The notes under the pieces: model-generated
The model's database searches: none
The model's input: only the letters and a program-made list of their open reading frames with translations
What the model was told of the DNA's origin: nothing
Source: Photorhabdus bodei
GTDB lineage: Bacteria > Pseudomonadota > Gammaproteobacteria > Enterobacterales > Enterobacteriaceae
Reading direction: 5' to 3'
Length of the DNA: 64,000 nt
NCBI RefSeq assembly: GCF_003287735.1
Contig: NZ_NSCM01000006.1
Location: 138,006 to 202,005, forward strand
Program-made: the position numbers and the translations under genes
Shown here: one piece after another, positions 48,059 to 59,100 of the stretch
Layout: the number at the start of each line of letters is the position of its first letter
How positions within the stretch are numbered: position 1 is the stretch's first letter

Positions 48059-49651
48059 ATGAATCAACGCCGTAGTGCTAATCCATCGGGAAAATATCTG
48101 ATGGCGCTTGATGCAGGAACAGGGAGTGTTCGTGCAGTGATATTTGATCTTGAAGGGAATCAGATTGCTGCGGGGCAGGCTGAATGGATACATCAGCCTG
48201 TACCTGATGTACCGGGTTCAATGGAGTTTGATTTAGCGACGAACTGGCAGCTTGCTTGCCAATGTATTCGCCAGGCGCTAAAAACCGCGCAATTGCCCGC
48301 CAGTGCTATTCAGGGGGTGGCTTCTTGTTCTATGCGGGAAGGTATCGTGCTTTATAACCGCAATGGTGAGCCGATCTGGGCTTGTGCTAATGTGGATGCG
48401 CGTTCCAGCCAAGAAGTGAGTGAATTGAAGGCGTTGTATGACAGCACTTTTGAATATGATGTGTATCAGTGTTCAGGGCAAACATTAGCGTTGGGTGCAA
48501 TGCCTCGTCTGTTATGGCTTGCTCATCATCGCCCGGCTATCTATCGTCAGGCAGCCGCTTTAACCATGATCAGCGACTGGCTGGCAAATATGCTCAGTGG
48601 TGAATTGGCTGTTGATCCCTCCAATGCGGGTACGACAGGTATGCTGGATCTGGTGAGCCGTGATTGGCGTCCCGATCTACTTGAGATGGCAGGATTGCGT
48701 TCCGATATTCTTTCGCCGGTAAAAGAGACTGGAACCTTGTTAGGTTACGTCACGGAGAAAGCCGCTGCTCAATGTGGACTGAATATTGGCACACCGGTCA
48801 TTATGGGCGGTGGTGATGTACAACTTGGTTGTCTTGGTTTAGGTGTTGTAAAACCTGCCCAGACCGCCGTTATCGGTGGTACTTTCTGGCAGCAGGTTGT
48901 TAATTTGCCGGCGCCGGTTACTGACCCAAATATGAATACACGGATAAACCCTCATGTTATTCCCGGTATGGTGCAGGCGGAGTCCATTAGTTTCTTTACT
49001 GGCTTAACCATGCGTTGGTTTAGGGATGCGTTTTGCGCGGAAGAAAAGCTGTTGGCGGAGCGTCTTGGCGTTGATACTTATAGCTTACTGGAAGACATGG
49101 CGGCCAGAGTCCCGGCGGGTGCTTATGGTGTCATACCCATTTTCTCTGATGTGATGCGGTTTAAAGCTTGGTATCACGCTGCGCCTTCCTTTATTAACCT
49201 TTCCATTGATCCTGAGAAATGCAATAAAGCGACCCTATTTCGTGCGTTGGAAGAGAACGCAGCGATTGTTTCGGCCTGTAATCTGGATCTGATTTCTGCC
49301 TTTTCGGCAGTGAAACCGGATTCACTGGTATTCGCTGGTGGTGGTTCAAAAGGAAAATTATGGAGCCAGATTTTATCTGATGTGACAGGGTTGCCGGTTC
49401 GGGTGCCGATGGTTAAAGAATCGACCGCTTTAGGCTGTGCCATTGCTGCCGGAGTGGGGGTTGGGCTTTATGATGCAATGGGGACGACAGGGGAAAAACT
49501 GGTGCGTTGGCAACATGAATATCAGCCAAATCCTGAACATTATGAAGTGTATCGAAAGGCTAAACAGGATTGGCAGGCGATATATGCTGATCAATTAACG
49601 TTGGTCGATCATGGTTTGACAACTTCATTATGGAAAGCGCCGGGATTATAG
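48059..49651 (+). CDS. lsrK: autoinducer-2 kinase LsrK
   Basis: 530 aa FGGY-family kinase that phosphorylates AI-2 on entry, trapping it and making the LsrR ligand. N-terminal ATPase motif [60 protein letters not shown]-terminal region [20 protein letters not shown]. The ATG follows TGAGGATAGCATC. Confidence 0.95.
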   Translation: MNQRRSANPSGKYLMALDAGTGSVRAVIFDLEGNQIAAGQAEWIHQPVPDVPGSMEFDLATNWQLACQCIRQALKTAQLPASAIQGVASCSMREGIVLYNRNGEPIWACANVDARSSQEVSELKALYDSTFEYDVYQCSGQTLALGAMPRLLWLAHHRPAIYRQAAALTMISDWLANMLSGELAVDPSNAGTTGMLDLVSRDWRPDLLEMAGLRSDILSPVKETGTLLGYVTEKAAAQCGLNIGTPVIMGGGDVQLGCLGLGVVKPAQTAVIGGTFWQQVVNLPAPVTDPNMNTRINPHVIPGMVQAESISFFTGLTMRWFRDAFCAEEKLLAERLGVDTYSLLEDMAARVPAGAYGVIPIFSDVMRFKAWYHAAPSFINLSIDPEKCNKATLFRALEENAAIVSACNLDLISAFSAVKPDSLVFAGGGSKGKLWSQILSDVTGLPVRVPMVKESTALGCAIAAGVGVGLYDAMGTTGEKLVRWQHEYQPNPEHYEVYRKAKQDWQAIYADQLTLVDHGLTTSLWKAPGL

Positions 49652-49841
49652 CTTGCAATGAGTTGATCTGCCGTATTGCTGGGTGCGCTTGTGCAGATAG
49701 GCGACTTGTGCACCAAGTATTCCCTTAATGCCTGAAAATGTGTAATGTCGTGGTAATGGTTTGTGATAACCGTTAATTTACTGGTATTCATGGTCTGGCT
49801 GCTTCAATAATACTGTAATGTTGGTCGAGGATTAAATATAT

Positions 49842-50057
49842 ATGGACGCAAGAACTGACTATTTTATTCAGTCCGCATTAGAAGTTTTTGGAGAGAATCT
49901 CCTTGGTATTGTGGAAACTGATTCATATCTCCGCCAACCCGATTATTCTTCTCGGTGTGTGAGGCATTTCTACGTGATTGTAACTGACAATTTCGTCACA
50001 TATTGCATTACATCACTAAAGCAAAAATTGCTTATTGGAAGTCGAGCTGAATTATAA
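49842..50057 (+). CDS. short hypothetical protein
   Basis: A 71-codon frame (MDARTDYFIQSALEVFGENL, ending LLIGSRAEL) with protein-like composition but no recognised family and only a weak ribosome-binding site. It may be a small gene or the 5' piece of a lost one. Confidence 0.28.
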   Translation: MDARTDYFIQSALEVFGENLLGIVETDSYLRQPDYSSRCVRHFYVIVTDNFVTYCITSLKQKLLIGSRAEL

Positions 50058-50516
50058 AACTTATTCTATTCATTACTTGATGCATGTGAAATACGGTAAT
50101 AGCGCGATATAAGCGCCCTAAAGGTTATATTTTTTTAACTTTACCCAGAAACGCGAGTGGAAAAATTATAAAAGAGCAATTAAGACAATTGATTAGGAAT
50201 TCCTGATATTCCAAAAGTGGGACAGGTTTTTAGAATCACAAGTTTTTCGTTATTATTAATGCGGGTTTTCTATCTGTGAATTCAGAGAACAGAGATTTTA
50301 AATTAAAGAGATGACTATCAGTCAATAGAAATCTATCAGGAAAATGTTATAAATTGAAAATAATAACGTCAAATATGTTTTTCATAATGATAATATGGAT
50401 ATTAATAAAATTAACGTAGGAAACATTGAAAATAAATTTTCTTTACATCTATTATTAAACTGATAATTTATCTTTATAGTTAAGAGGAGTGAATTTTATG
50501 ACATTGGTGATTTAAG
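50058..50516. other. AT-rich intergenic region upstream of the MFS gene
   Basis: About 460 bp, strongly AT-rich, no gene seen. It should hold the promoter of the MFS gene. Confidence 0.45.
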
Positions 50517-51839
50517 ATGAATAGCACTGAAACAGTCAGTATCCAACATATTATTAATAATCAAAAATTCTCGAAAGTTCAATGGCAAGTATTAATTTTA
50601 TGTTTCTTAATTGTTGTTATTGATGGTTTTGACACGGTATTAATGGGGTATATTGCACCCGCAGTGATCAATGATTTTAAAGTAGAAGGTGCGATTCTTG
50701 GGCCGGCTATGAGCGCCGCTCTTTTTGGGTTATCGTTGGGTTCGATTTTTGCTGGTCCACTTGCAGATCGGTTTGGTCGAAAGTCAGTGCTGACAATATC
50801 CGTCACTGCTTTTGGCCTGCTTAGTCTTGCTACCGCTGTTGCAGATTCAATACAGACATTAACTATTTTGCGTTTTTTGACTGGGTTAGGTCTTGGTGCG
50901 GCAATGTCAAATGCAATAACCTTAATATCTGAATATGCCCCAGAGAATCGGCGATCTTTGTTAATAAATATCGTTTTTTGTGGTTTTCCTCTTGGTGCAG
51001 CGGTGGGTGGGATAATTTCCGCATGGATTATTCCACATTTTGGTTGGCAAGGGGTTTTGATTTTAGGGGGTATTTTGCCGTTATTTCTATCGCTATTTCT
51101 CTTTTCTCTATTACCTGAATCACTTAGGTATTTGGTTTCGAAAGGCGGAACAGAAGGTAATATAAGGCGAATTTTGTCTAAAATGACCGGCAATACTTTA
51201 AATGATATAAATAAGTTTACTTTTGATGGAGAAGAAATTATACATAAGTCGTCAATTAAAACGGTTTTATCCAATCGATTCTTAGTTGGGACGACAATGT
51301 TATGGATAACCTATTGCATGGGAGCATTGGTTTTTTATGTTCTGACAAGTTGGATGCCGTTTTTAATGAACGATGTTGGTTTCAGTATTAGCATGGCAGC
51401 AACATTGACAGCATTATTTCCTTTAGGAGGTGTAATAAGCACGGTTTTTTCCGGTTGGTTAATGGATCGAATTAATCCTCATAAAGTAGTTGCAACTAAT
51501 TATGCCCTAGCTGGTATTCTGGTCTTTTTTATTGGTCAGGAAGAAAATGTATTATTATTGAGTATTCTTATATTTCTTGCCGGGGTAACGATGAATGGCG
51601 CTCAGGCGTCTATGGGATCAATCTCTGCACAATTTTATCCGACTCATTGTAGGGCAACGGGGGTTGCCTGGATGTTAGGATTTGGAAGATTTGGTGGGAT
51701 TTTCGGTACTTTATTTGGCGCAGAATTGATCAGGCTTGAATTAAGTTATAGCACTATTTTTGCCATTTTATCCATTCCAGCTATTTTAGCGGCTTTATCC
51801 TTAACATTTAAGGATGTGAGTTATAGAAGGCATAAATAG
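50517..51839 (+). CDS. MFS transporter, aromatic acid:H+ symporter (AAHS)-like
   Basis: 440 aa with twelve predicted helices. The N-terminal region LILCFLIVVIDGFDTVLMGY contains the DGFD motif of the AAHS subfamily, and the loop 2-3 MFS motif is GPLADRFGRKSVLTISV; a second copy appears as GWLMDRINPHKVV. AAHS members import benzoate-like or other organic acids. Whether this one serves the NRPS 1.3 kb downstream is unknown; the large gap argues against a shared operon. Confidence 0.88.
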   Translation: MNSTETVSIQHIINNQKFSKVQWQVLILCFLIVVIDGFDTVLMGYIAPAVINDFKVEGAILGPAMSAALFGLSLGSIFAGPLADRFGRKSVLTISVTAFGLLSLATAVADSIQTLTILRFLTGLGLGAAMSNAITLISEYAPENRRSLLINIVFCGFPLGAAVGGIISAWIIPHFGWQGVLILGGILPLFLSLFLFSLLPESLRYLVSKGGTEGNIRRILSKMTGNTLNDINKFTFDGEEIIHKSSIKTVLSNRFLVGTTMLWITYCMGALVFYVLTSWMPFLMNDVGFSISMAATLTALFPLGGVISTVFSGWLMDRINPHKVVATNYALAGILVFFIGQEENVLLLSILIFLAGVTMNGAQASMGSISAQFYPTHCRATGVAWMLGFGRFGGIFGTLFGAELIRLELSYSTIFAILSIPAILAALSLTFKDVSYRRHK

Positions 51840-52521
51840 ATTATTTTATAAAAATAACGGGTGGTTAATATATTCTAAATGGCTAACCTTGAACAATTTA
51901 AATATAAAAATCCGAGGAGGATACTTTGCTGTTAATTACTTGGTGGAGAATGTCTTATATTATGTTTGATCATAAGTGTTAATATCCATGTTATTTTTAA
52001 AATAATATCAATCATAAAGTTTAAATTAATGTTGTTATTGGTTTGTTGTGATTTTAATAAATAATTTAATGTAGGTATTTAGTTATAAATATATATAGTG
52101 AAAAAGTTATTTTTTATATTTAAAATTTGAATTAGATATAGGGTATCTTAAAATTAAATTATTTAAATGGGAGGGTGTCTAATTTATGCGATAGTAAATA
52201 TTATTGAATAGGATATAGATTGCACTGTGTATTATTATGAAACAATGAAAAATTAAGTTATTTTAATTTTTCATTGTTTCTTGGTGATTATGGATATAAT
52301 AACATTTATATTTTTTTCATGTTATAATTATTACAAAACAATATGTAATTAAGTTAAATGTAATTTGTATTTATCTATTTGTGGTATATTCGTTAGCGGT
52401 ATTGTCTTATTGTTGAAAAATAATTTTTTATGAATTATTTTTAGCTTGGCGTTATATTTTGATATAATTGAATGCACAGGGTAATTTTATGCCTCTTGAA
52501 TAAGTGTATTTGGAATTAGTA
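51840..52521. other. AT-rich intergenic region, MFS side
   Basis: About 680 bp of very AT-rich DNA between the MFS gene and ERIC 7, without a supported gene. The one marked structure is the hairpin at 52239-52280. Confidence 0.5.
52239..52280. terminator. perfect 18-bp inverted repeat
   Basis: GAAACAATGAAAAATTAA (52239-52256) and its exact reverse complement (52263-52280) around loop GTTATT. It lies 400 bp after the MFS stop. It could be a terminator, a mobile-element scar or an RNA structure; the 18-bp perfect stem is longer than an ordinary terminator. Confidence 0.5.
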
Positions 52522-52648
52522 TATACCTTATGGATTTCAAGATGCATCGCGGCGGCAAGGGAGCGAATCCCCGGGAGCATAGATAACTATGTGACCGGGG
52601 TGAGTGAGTGCAGCCAACAAAGAGGCAACTTGAAGGATGACAGGTATA
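52522..52648 (+). repeat. ERIC element 7
   Basis: 127-bp ERIC with ends TATACC and GGTATA, closely resembling element 2 (both have CTTATGG and GATGACAGGTATA). It lies about 490 bp upstream of the NRPS start. Confidence 0.95.
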
Positions 52649-53138
52649 TACTTTTATTATTGGGGCGGAGGGTTATTTCACAGATGATTATAATATTTTG
52701 ATAATTAAATATAAATTGGTCTGTTTTGTCTTTAAAATACTTAATTTGTTTTTGAAATTATTTTAATCAGGTATTAATTGCAGTCAGATAAAGTTAAAGG
52801 TTATTTGGTAATTATGAATAATAAATGTAGGTAATGGTTAAGTTTTTAATTATGGAATTTAGGAACAGTCAACAAAAATTGCAGTGAATTAATTGAGCTT
52901 ATCTGAAAAATAGGAACAAAAATGGAATATCTCATTCTGTTGTCAGGATAATTGGTATTGAAGATTGGCTAAGTGGCCGTTATTAATCAGGCTGTGGCAT
53001 CCGATATCTGAGTCTCTTGGATGGATAGCAGATGTGTCCATTTTTATTTTTGGGCAAGAAGTAGGAGAGAAACATTAGTGATGACTGTCGGGAATGACGG
53101 TTCTCAAATTTCTAACAGATTCGTTGAGGTAGTAGTAG
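52649..53138. promoter_or_regulatory. NRPS upstream region
   Basis: 490 bp AT-rich leader region; the promoter of the NRPS must lie here or before. GAGG at 53126-53129, 9 bases before the ATG, is the ribosome-binding site. No operator identified. Confidence 0.45.
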
Positions 53139-56100
53139 ATGAAAAATAATATTGCTAAAGTGGGAAGTACGTTTAAAACTCAGACGTCAAAAAATATAAC
53201 CGATGCAAATGACGTTTCACAACAAACTCGAAATACAAAGAATATCCTTCAGAGACTCACATCCAGTGAATTATTCTGGTATGAGCGTCTTGCTGCTTTG
53301 CAACCCCTCCAGTTACCTTTCGAAACCGCCGGAGAACAAACAGAACCCATATGGGCAATGAGCGCTTGGCAGTCCCCTCTGCCAAAAAATGGTGAAGAGG
53401 AGCCATTGCGAATGTTGTTGCAGACTTTTGTCATTTACCTTGCGCGTTTGACTCAGCAGACCGTATTCCAAATCGGTTGGAGCGTGGATAAGGTAAAAGA
53501 TGAATCGGTAAATCTGGCGCCGGTGGTGCCTATGGCTGTTGAGGTAGCGTTTGATAAGCCTTGGCGTGAGGTAGCTGGCTGGGTTGATGATGAGTTGTCT
53601 CGGTTGGCGCAGCACGGCGCATTTAGTTGTGATCTCTTCTCTTGCTCTCCTTCATTGCATGCTATCCCGGCGTTGGCAACAAGTCGGCCGTGGCGAATCG
53701 CTGTCTCGTTGATAAAGGGTGATAGGCCACGTGATCAAAAAGTATCCGGCGAATTGTTGACCCTCCAGATAAATGCACAAGGGGGTTTTCGTTGGATCTA
53801 CGATGAAAACCGCCTGAGCACGGAAGTCGTTTTGCGGATGAGCGAGCACTTACAGGTGCTGGCAGCATCGAAAAGAATGGGGGATGAAGTGCCTATAGGG
53901 CAGCTTAATTTGTTGCCAGAGGCTGAACGTACATTGCTACTGGAAACTTGGAACGCGACTGAAACCCCCTATCCTGATCCGTTATGTATTCATCAGTTAT
54001 TTGAGCAACAGGTAGAGCAAGCTCCAGAGGTCACGGCGTTAGAGTATCAAGGGCAGCGCCTCAGTTATGCCGAATTAAATGCTGGCGCTAACCGGCTGGC
54101 GCACCAATTGATTGCATTGGGTGTCGTACCGGACCAGCGGGTAGCGATTTGTGTGGCACGCTCCCCGGCGATGGTGGTGGCGCTGCTGGCGGTGCTGAAA
54201 GCGGGTGGGGCCTATGTGCCGCTGGATTCAACCTACCCGGCGGAACGTCTGGCGTATATCCTAAATGATACTGCCCCACCAGTGGTATTGGCTGATGCGA
54301 CCGGGCGGGCAGCGTTGGGTGATGTCGTGCTAGCCGGGTTGACCGTGCTTGACCCGAATATCCTACCTGACCAACCGGACAGCAATCCCTTAGTGACTGC
54401 ATTGACACCACAGCATCTGGCCTATGTGATTTACACCTCCGGTTCAACCGGGCAGCCGAAAGGGGTGATGATAGAACATCAGGCGATTTATCAGCGTTAT
54501 CTGGGCTTTAATGACACTTATACCGTCACTGAGCAAGATCGGGTGTTGCAATTTGCCGCTTTTGCGTTTGATGTTTCAGTAGAGGAATTTTTCTCGGTAT
54601 TGTGTAACGGGGCCACACTGGTTATCCGGGATGATAGCTGGTTAGCTTCGGTACGGGAATTTATTGCTTTAACCCGGCAACATCGTATTACGATCGTTTC
54701 TCTGCCGACTTTATTCTGGTCCGAACTGGCGGCCAGAGATCCCGGGTTACCGCTGCCGGATTGCCTCCGGCTCGTCATGATTGGTGGTGAGGCGGTAAAA
54801 AAGAACGCCGTTCAGGACTGGTTTATGCAGGAAGGCTACCAGCCCCGGTTGTTGAATGGTTATGGCCCGACGGAAAATACCGTGACGGTGACCTATAAGG
54901 AGATATTATCCCCGGAAGATGCCCGTTCTATCGGTCGGCCGGTTAAAAATTCCCGCATCTATCTGTTGGACAGAGAGGGGCAACCGGTTCCATTGGGTGG
55001 CATTGGCGAAATGTACATTGGTGGTGTGGGTGTGGCACGGGGTTATCTGAACCGACCTGCATTGAGCGCGGAACGTTTTCTGTCGGATCCCTTTAGTCCG
55101 GAATCCGATGCGCGGATGTATCGCTCCGGGGATTTGGCCCGCTTTCTGCCGGACGGTGAGCTGGAATTCCTGGGCCGTAACGATGAGCAGGTTAAAATCC
55201 GCGGCTTCCGGGTTGAGTTGGGGGAAATTGAAACCCGTTTGGTGGAACACCCGGCGGTACAAGAGGCGGCGGTGCTGGCACTGGATGATGGGCAGCACAA
55301 ACGGCTGGTCGCCTATGTGGCGGCACAAGTGCATGAGAAATTAGCTGCTGATTTACGTGAATACTTGAGTGCGATTTTACCTGACTATATGGTTCCGGTC
55401 GCTTTTGTGTGTCTGGATACCTTCCCGCAGACCCCGAGCGGCAAATTGGATCGCAGGGCATTACCGGCACCAGGAGAGGAAGATTTTGCCCGTCAGATTT
55501 ATGAAGCGCCAAAAGGGGAGGTTGAGATCGCCTTGGCGGCTATCTGGCGTGAATTATTGGGCATTGAGCAGATAAGCCGACATGACAGTTTCTTTGCATT
55601 GGGCGGCCATTCATTGCTTGCTGTACGCATGATTGAACGCCTGCGTCACCAGGGGTTGACATTAACTGCGCGTGATCTGTTTCAGTCGCCGGTGCTGTCA
55701 GCGTTGGCCCAAGCGTTGGGACAACATCAGGCCGTGATAATACCGCCTAACGTCATCACTCCCACCACCACGGCGCTGACGCCGGAGATGTTGCCACTGA
55801 TTGATCTGACTCAGACTGATATTGATCGCATTGTTGAGCTGGTACCGGGCGGGATGACCAATATTCAGGATATCTATGCGTTGTCGCCGTTGCAGGACGG
55901 TATCCTGTTCCACCACCTGTTGGAACAGGAAGGCGACCCGTATCTGTTACTCTATCCGGTGGTCTTTGCTAACCGATCTCTGTTGGACCGTTATCTGGCG
56001 GCGGTACAACAGGCGATTGATCGTCATGACATCTTGCGGACGGCTTTTTTTTGGCAAGGATTGTCAGCCCCGGCACAAGTGGTTTGGCGTCGGACACAGT

Positions 56101-59100
56101 TGCCCGTGACGGAACTGACGCTAGACCCGGCTGACGGCCCAGTCATTGACCAGTTAACCCGGCGTTTTGATCCGAGTCAGTATCGTCTGGATCTGGGGCA
56201 GGCCCCGTTATTGCATTTTGTTATCGCTCAGGAAACTGATGGCCGTTGGTTCTTACTGGAATTGCAACATCACCTGATTGGCGACCATGAAACGATGGAA
56301 GTGATGCACCGTGAAGTGCGGGCCTATTTTGCCGGGCAGGAAGAGCACCTACCTACGCCGGCCCCTTTCCGCAATCTGGTGGCTCAGTCTCGGTTGGGGG
56401 TGAGTCAGGCAGCGCATACCCGTTTCTTTACCGACATGTTGGCGGCGGTGGATGAGCCGACGTTGCCATTCGGGCTGGCGGAGGTGCATCGTGACGGATC
56501 TCGCATGACAGAATCCCACCGGATGCTGACCGCTACGTTAAATGATCGCTTGCGCAGTCAGGCCCGGCGTTTGGGTGTCAGTCTGGCGGCGTTGTGTCAT
56601 TTGGCTTGGGCGCAAGTGTTGTCGCATACCAGCGGGCAGGAGAAAGTGGTGTTTGGCACCGTCCTGTTTGGGCGTATGGCGGCGGGGGAAGGGGCAGACA
56701 ATGGCATGGGATTGTTTATGAATACCTTGCCGTTGCGACTGGATATTGACGAGACCCCGGTAGAGGATAGCGTACGGGCGGTGCATCTACGATTGGCTGA
56801 ATTGCTGGAGCATGAGCATGCTTCACTGGCGCTGGCCCAGCGGTGCAGTGGGGTACAGGGTGAAACCCCACTCTTTAGCGCCCTGTTCAACTATCGCCAT
56901 AATGAGCAACCGGCGGCGTTGGATGAGACGATGGCTGGGATTGAATTCCTGGGCGAACAGGAACGGACTAACTATCCATTTGGCCTGTCGGTGGAGGATG
57001 GGAGTTCCACGTTGGGGCTGACCGCTCAGGTGGTACAGCCGTTTGAACCAGAGAGACTATGCGGTTATATGCAACAGGCGCTGGAAAGTTTGGTGGAAGC
57101 GCTTGAACAGGCCCCGGAGACGCCGGTACGTGTGCTGAACGTTCTGCCTGAAACGGAGCGGGCACTGTTGCTGGAAACCTTGAATGCCACTGAAATCCCT
57201 TATCCTGATCCATTATGTATTCACCAACTGTTTGAACAACAGGTAGAGAAAACCCCGGAAGCGACCGCGTTAGTCTATGAAGGGCAAACGCTCAGTTATG
57301 CCGAATTAAATGCTCGCGCCAACCGCTTTGCCCACCAACTAATTGCATTGGGCGTCATACCGGAACAGCGGGTGGCGATTTGCATGGCACGTTCACCGGC
57401 GGTAGTGGTGGCCTTGTTGGCGGTGCTGAAAGCGGGTGGGGCTTATGTGCCGCTGGACCCGACTTATCCGGGAGAACGTCTGACGTATATCCTGAATGAT
57501 ACGGCCCCGTCAGTGGTATTGGTTGATGAAGCTGGCCGGGCGGCGCTTGGCGAACTGGCATTGGCCGGGCTGACGGTACTTGACTCGCATATTTTGCCAG
57601 ATCAGCCGGATAGTAACCCACAGGTAGCCGAGCTGACGCCACAACATCTGGCTTATGTCATCTATACCTCCGGTTCAACCGGGCAGCCGAAAGGGGTGAT
57701 GATAGAACATCAGGCGCTGTATCAACGTCATCTGGGTTTTAATGAGACCTATGCCGTCACTGCGCAAGACCGGTTATTACAATTTGCCTCTTTTGCGTTC
57801 GACGTTTCGGTGGAGGAATGCTGCTTATCATTGTGTAATGGTGCCACGTTAGTGATGCGTGATGAGCGTTGGCTGACTTCTATGCAGGAATTTATTGCCT
57901 TAGCCGGGCAAAACCGTATCACAGTGATGTCTCTGCCGGCGTTATTTTGGTCCGAACTGGTTGCCAGAGACAATAGATTACCGTTACCAGATTGCCTCAG
58001 ACTCATCATCATTGGGGGGGAGGCAGTGAAAAAGAGCGCCGTTCAGGATTGGTTTACGCGGGAAGTCCACCGCCCTCGACTATTGAACGCCTATGGCCCG
58101 ACGGAAAATACCGTGACGGCGACCTGTAAGGAGATATTATCCCTGACAGATGATCATTCTATCGGGCGGCCGGTTAAAAATACCTGTATTTACCTGCTGG
58201 ACAAATACGGTCAGCCCGTTCCATTTGGTTGCGTTGGCGAAATGTATATTGGCGGCGTGGGTGTGGCGCGGAGCTATCTTAACCAGCCGGAATTGAGCGC
58301 GGAACGTTTTATAGCCGATCCCTTTAGTCCGATATCCGGTGCGCGCATGTATCGCACTGGCGATTTGGCCCGCTACTTGCCGGGTGGTGAGCTGGAATTC
58401 CTGGGTCGTAACGACGAACAGGTAAAAATTCGAGGCTTCCGAATTGAACTGGGGGAGATTGAAACTCGGTTGATGGAACACCCAGCGGTACAAGAGGCGG
58501 CGGTGCTGGCACTGGATGACGGGCAGCACAAACGGCTGGTCGCCTATGTGGCAGCGCAAGCGCATGAGAGATTGGCAGCTGATTTACGTGAATACTTGAG
58601 TACGATTTTACCTGATTATATGGTACCGGTTGCCTTTGTACGTCTGGATACCTTCCCGCAGACCCCGAATGGTAAGCTAGATCGCCGGGCATTACCGGTG
58701 CCGCGGGAAGAGGATTTTGCCCGTCAGGTCTATGAGGCGCCGCAAGGGGAAGCTGAGATAGCTTTGGCGGCCATCTGGAGTGAATTATTGGGCATCGAGC
58801 AGATTAGCCGACATGACAGCTTCTTTGTGTTGGGCGGTCATTCATTGCTCGCGGTACGCATGATTGAACGCTTGCGTCACTTGGGGTTGACACTGACGGC
58901 GCGAGATCTGTTCCAATTTCCGGTGTTGTCAGACTTGGCCCAAACATTGGGACAGCATCAGGCTGTAGTGGTGCCGCCTAACGTCATCACTTCGGCCACT
59001 ACGGCGCTGACGCCGGAAATGTTGCCGCTGATTGATCTGACTCAGACTGATATTGATCGCATCGTCAGACAAGTGCCGGGTGGCGTGGCTAATATTCAGG

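Noticed and set aside
49609..49791. 60-codon minus-strand frame overlapping the lsrK end
   Set aside because: Shares DNA with the lsrK 3' end, no recognised family; more likely chance.
52504..52701. 65-codon frame across ERIC 7
   Set aside because: Same ERIC-derived translation as at 9306; no support as a gene.
54088..54447. Long minus-strand frames within the NRPS (also at 59484-60050 and others)
   Set aside because: Antisense frames recurring at matching places in each module, produced by GC-rich codon structure of the repeated NRPS DNA.
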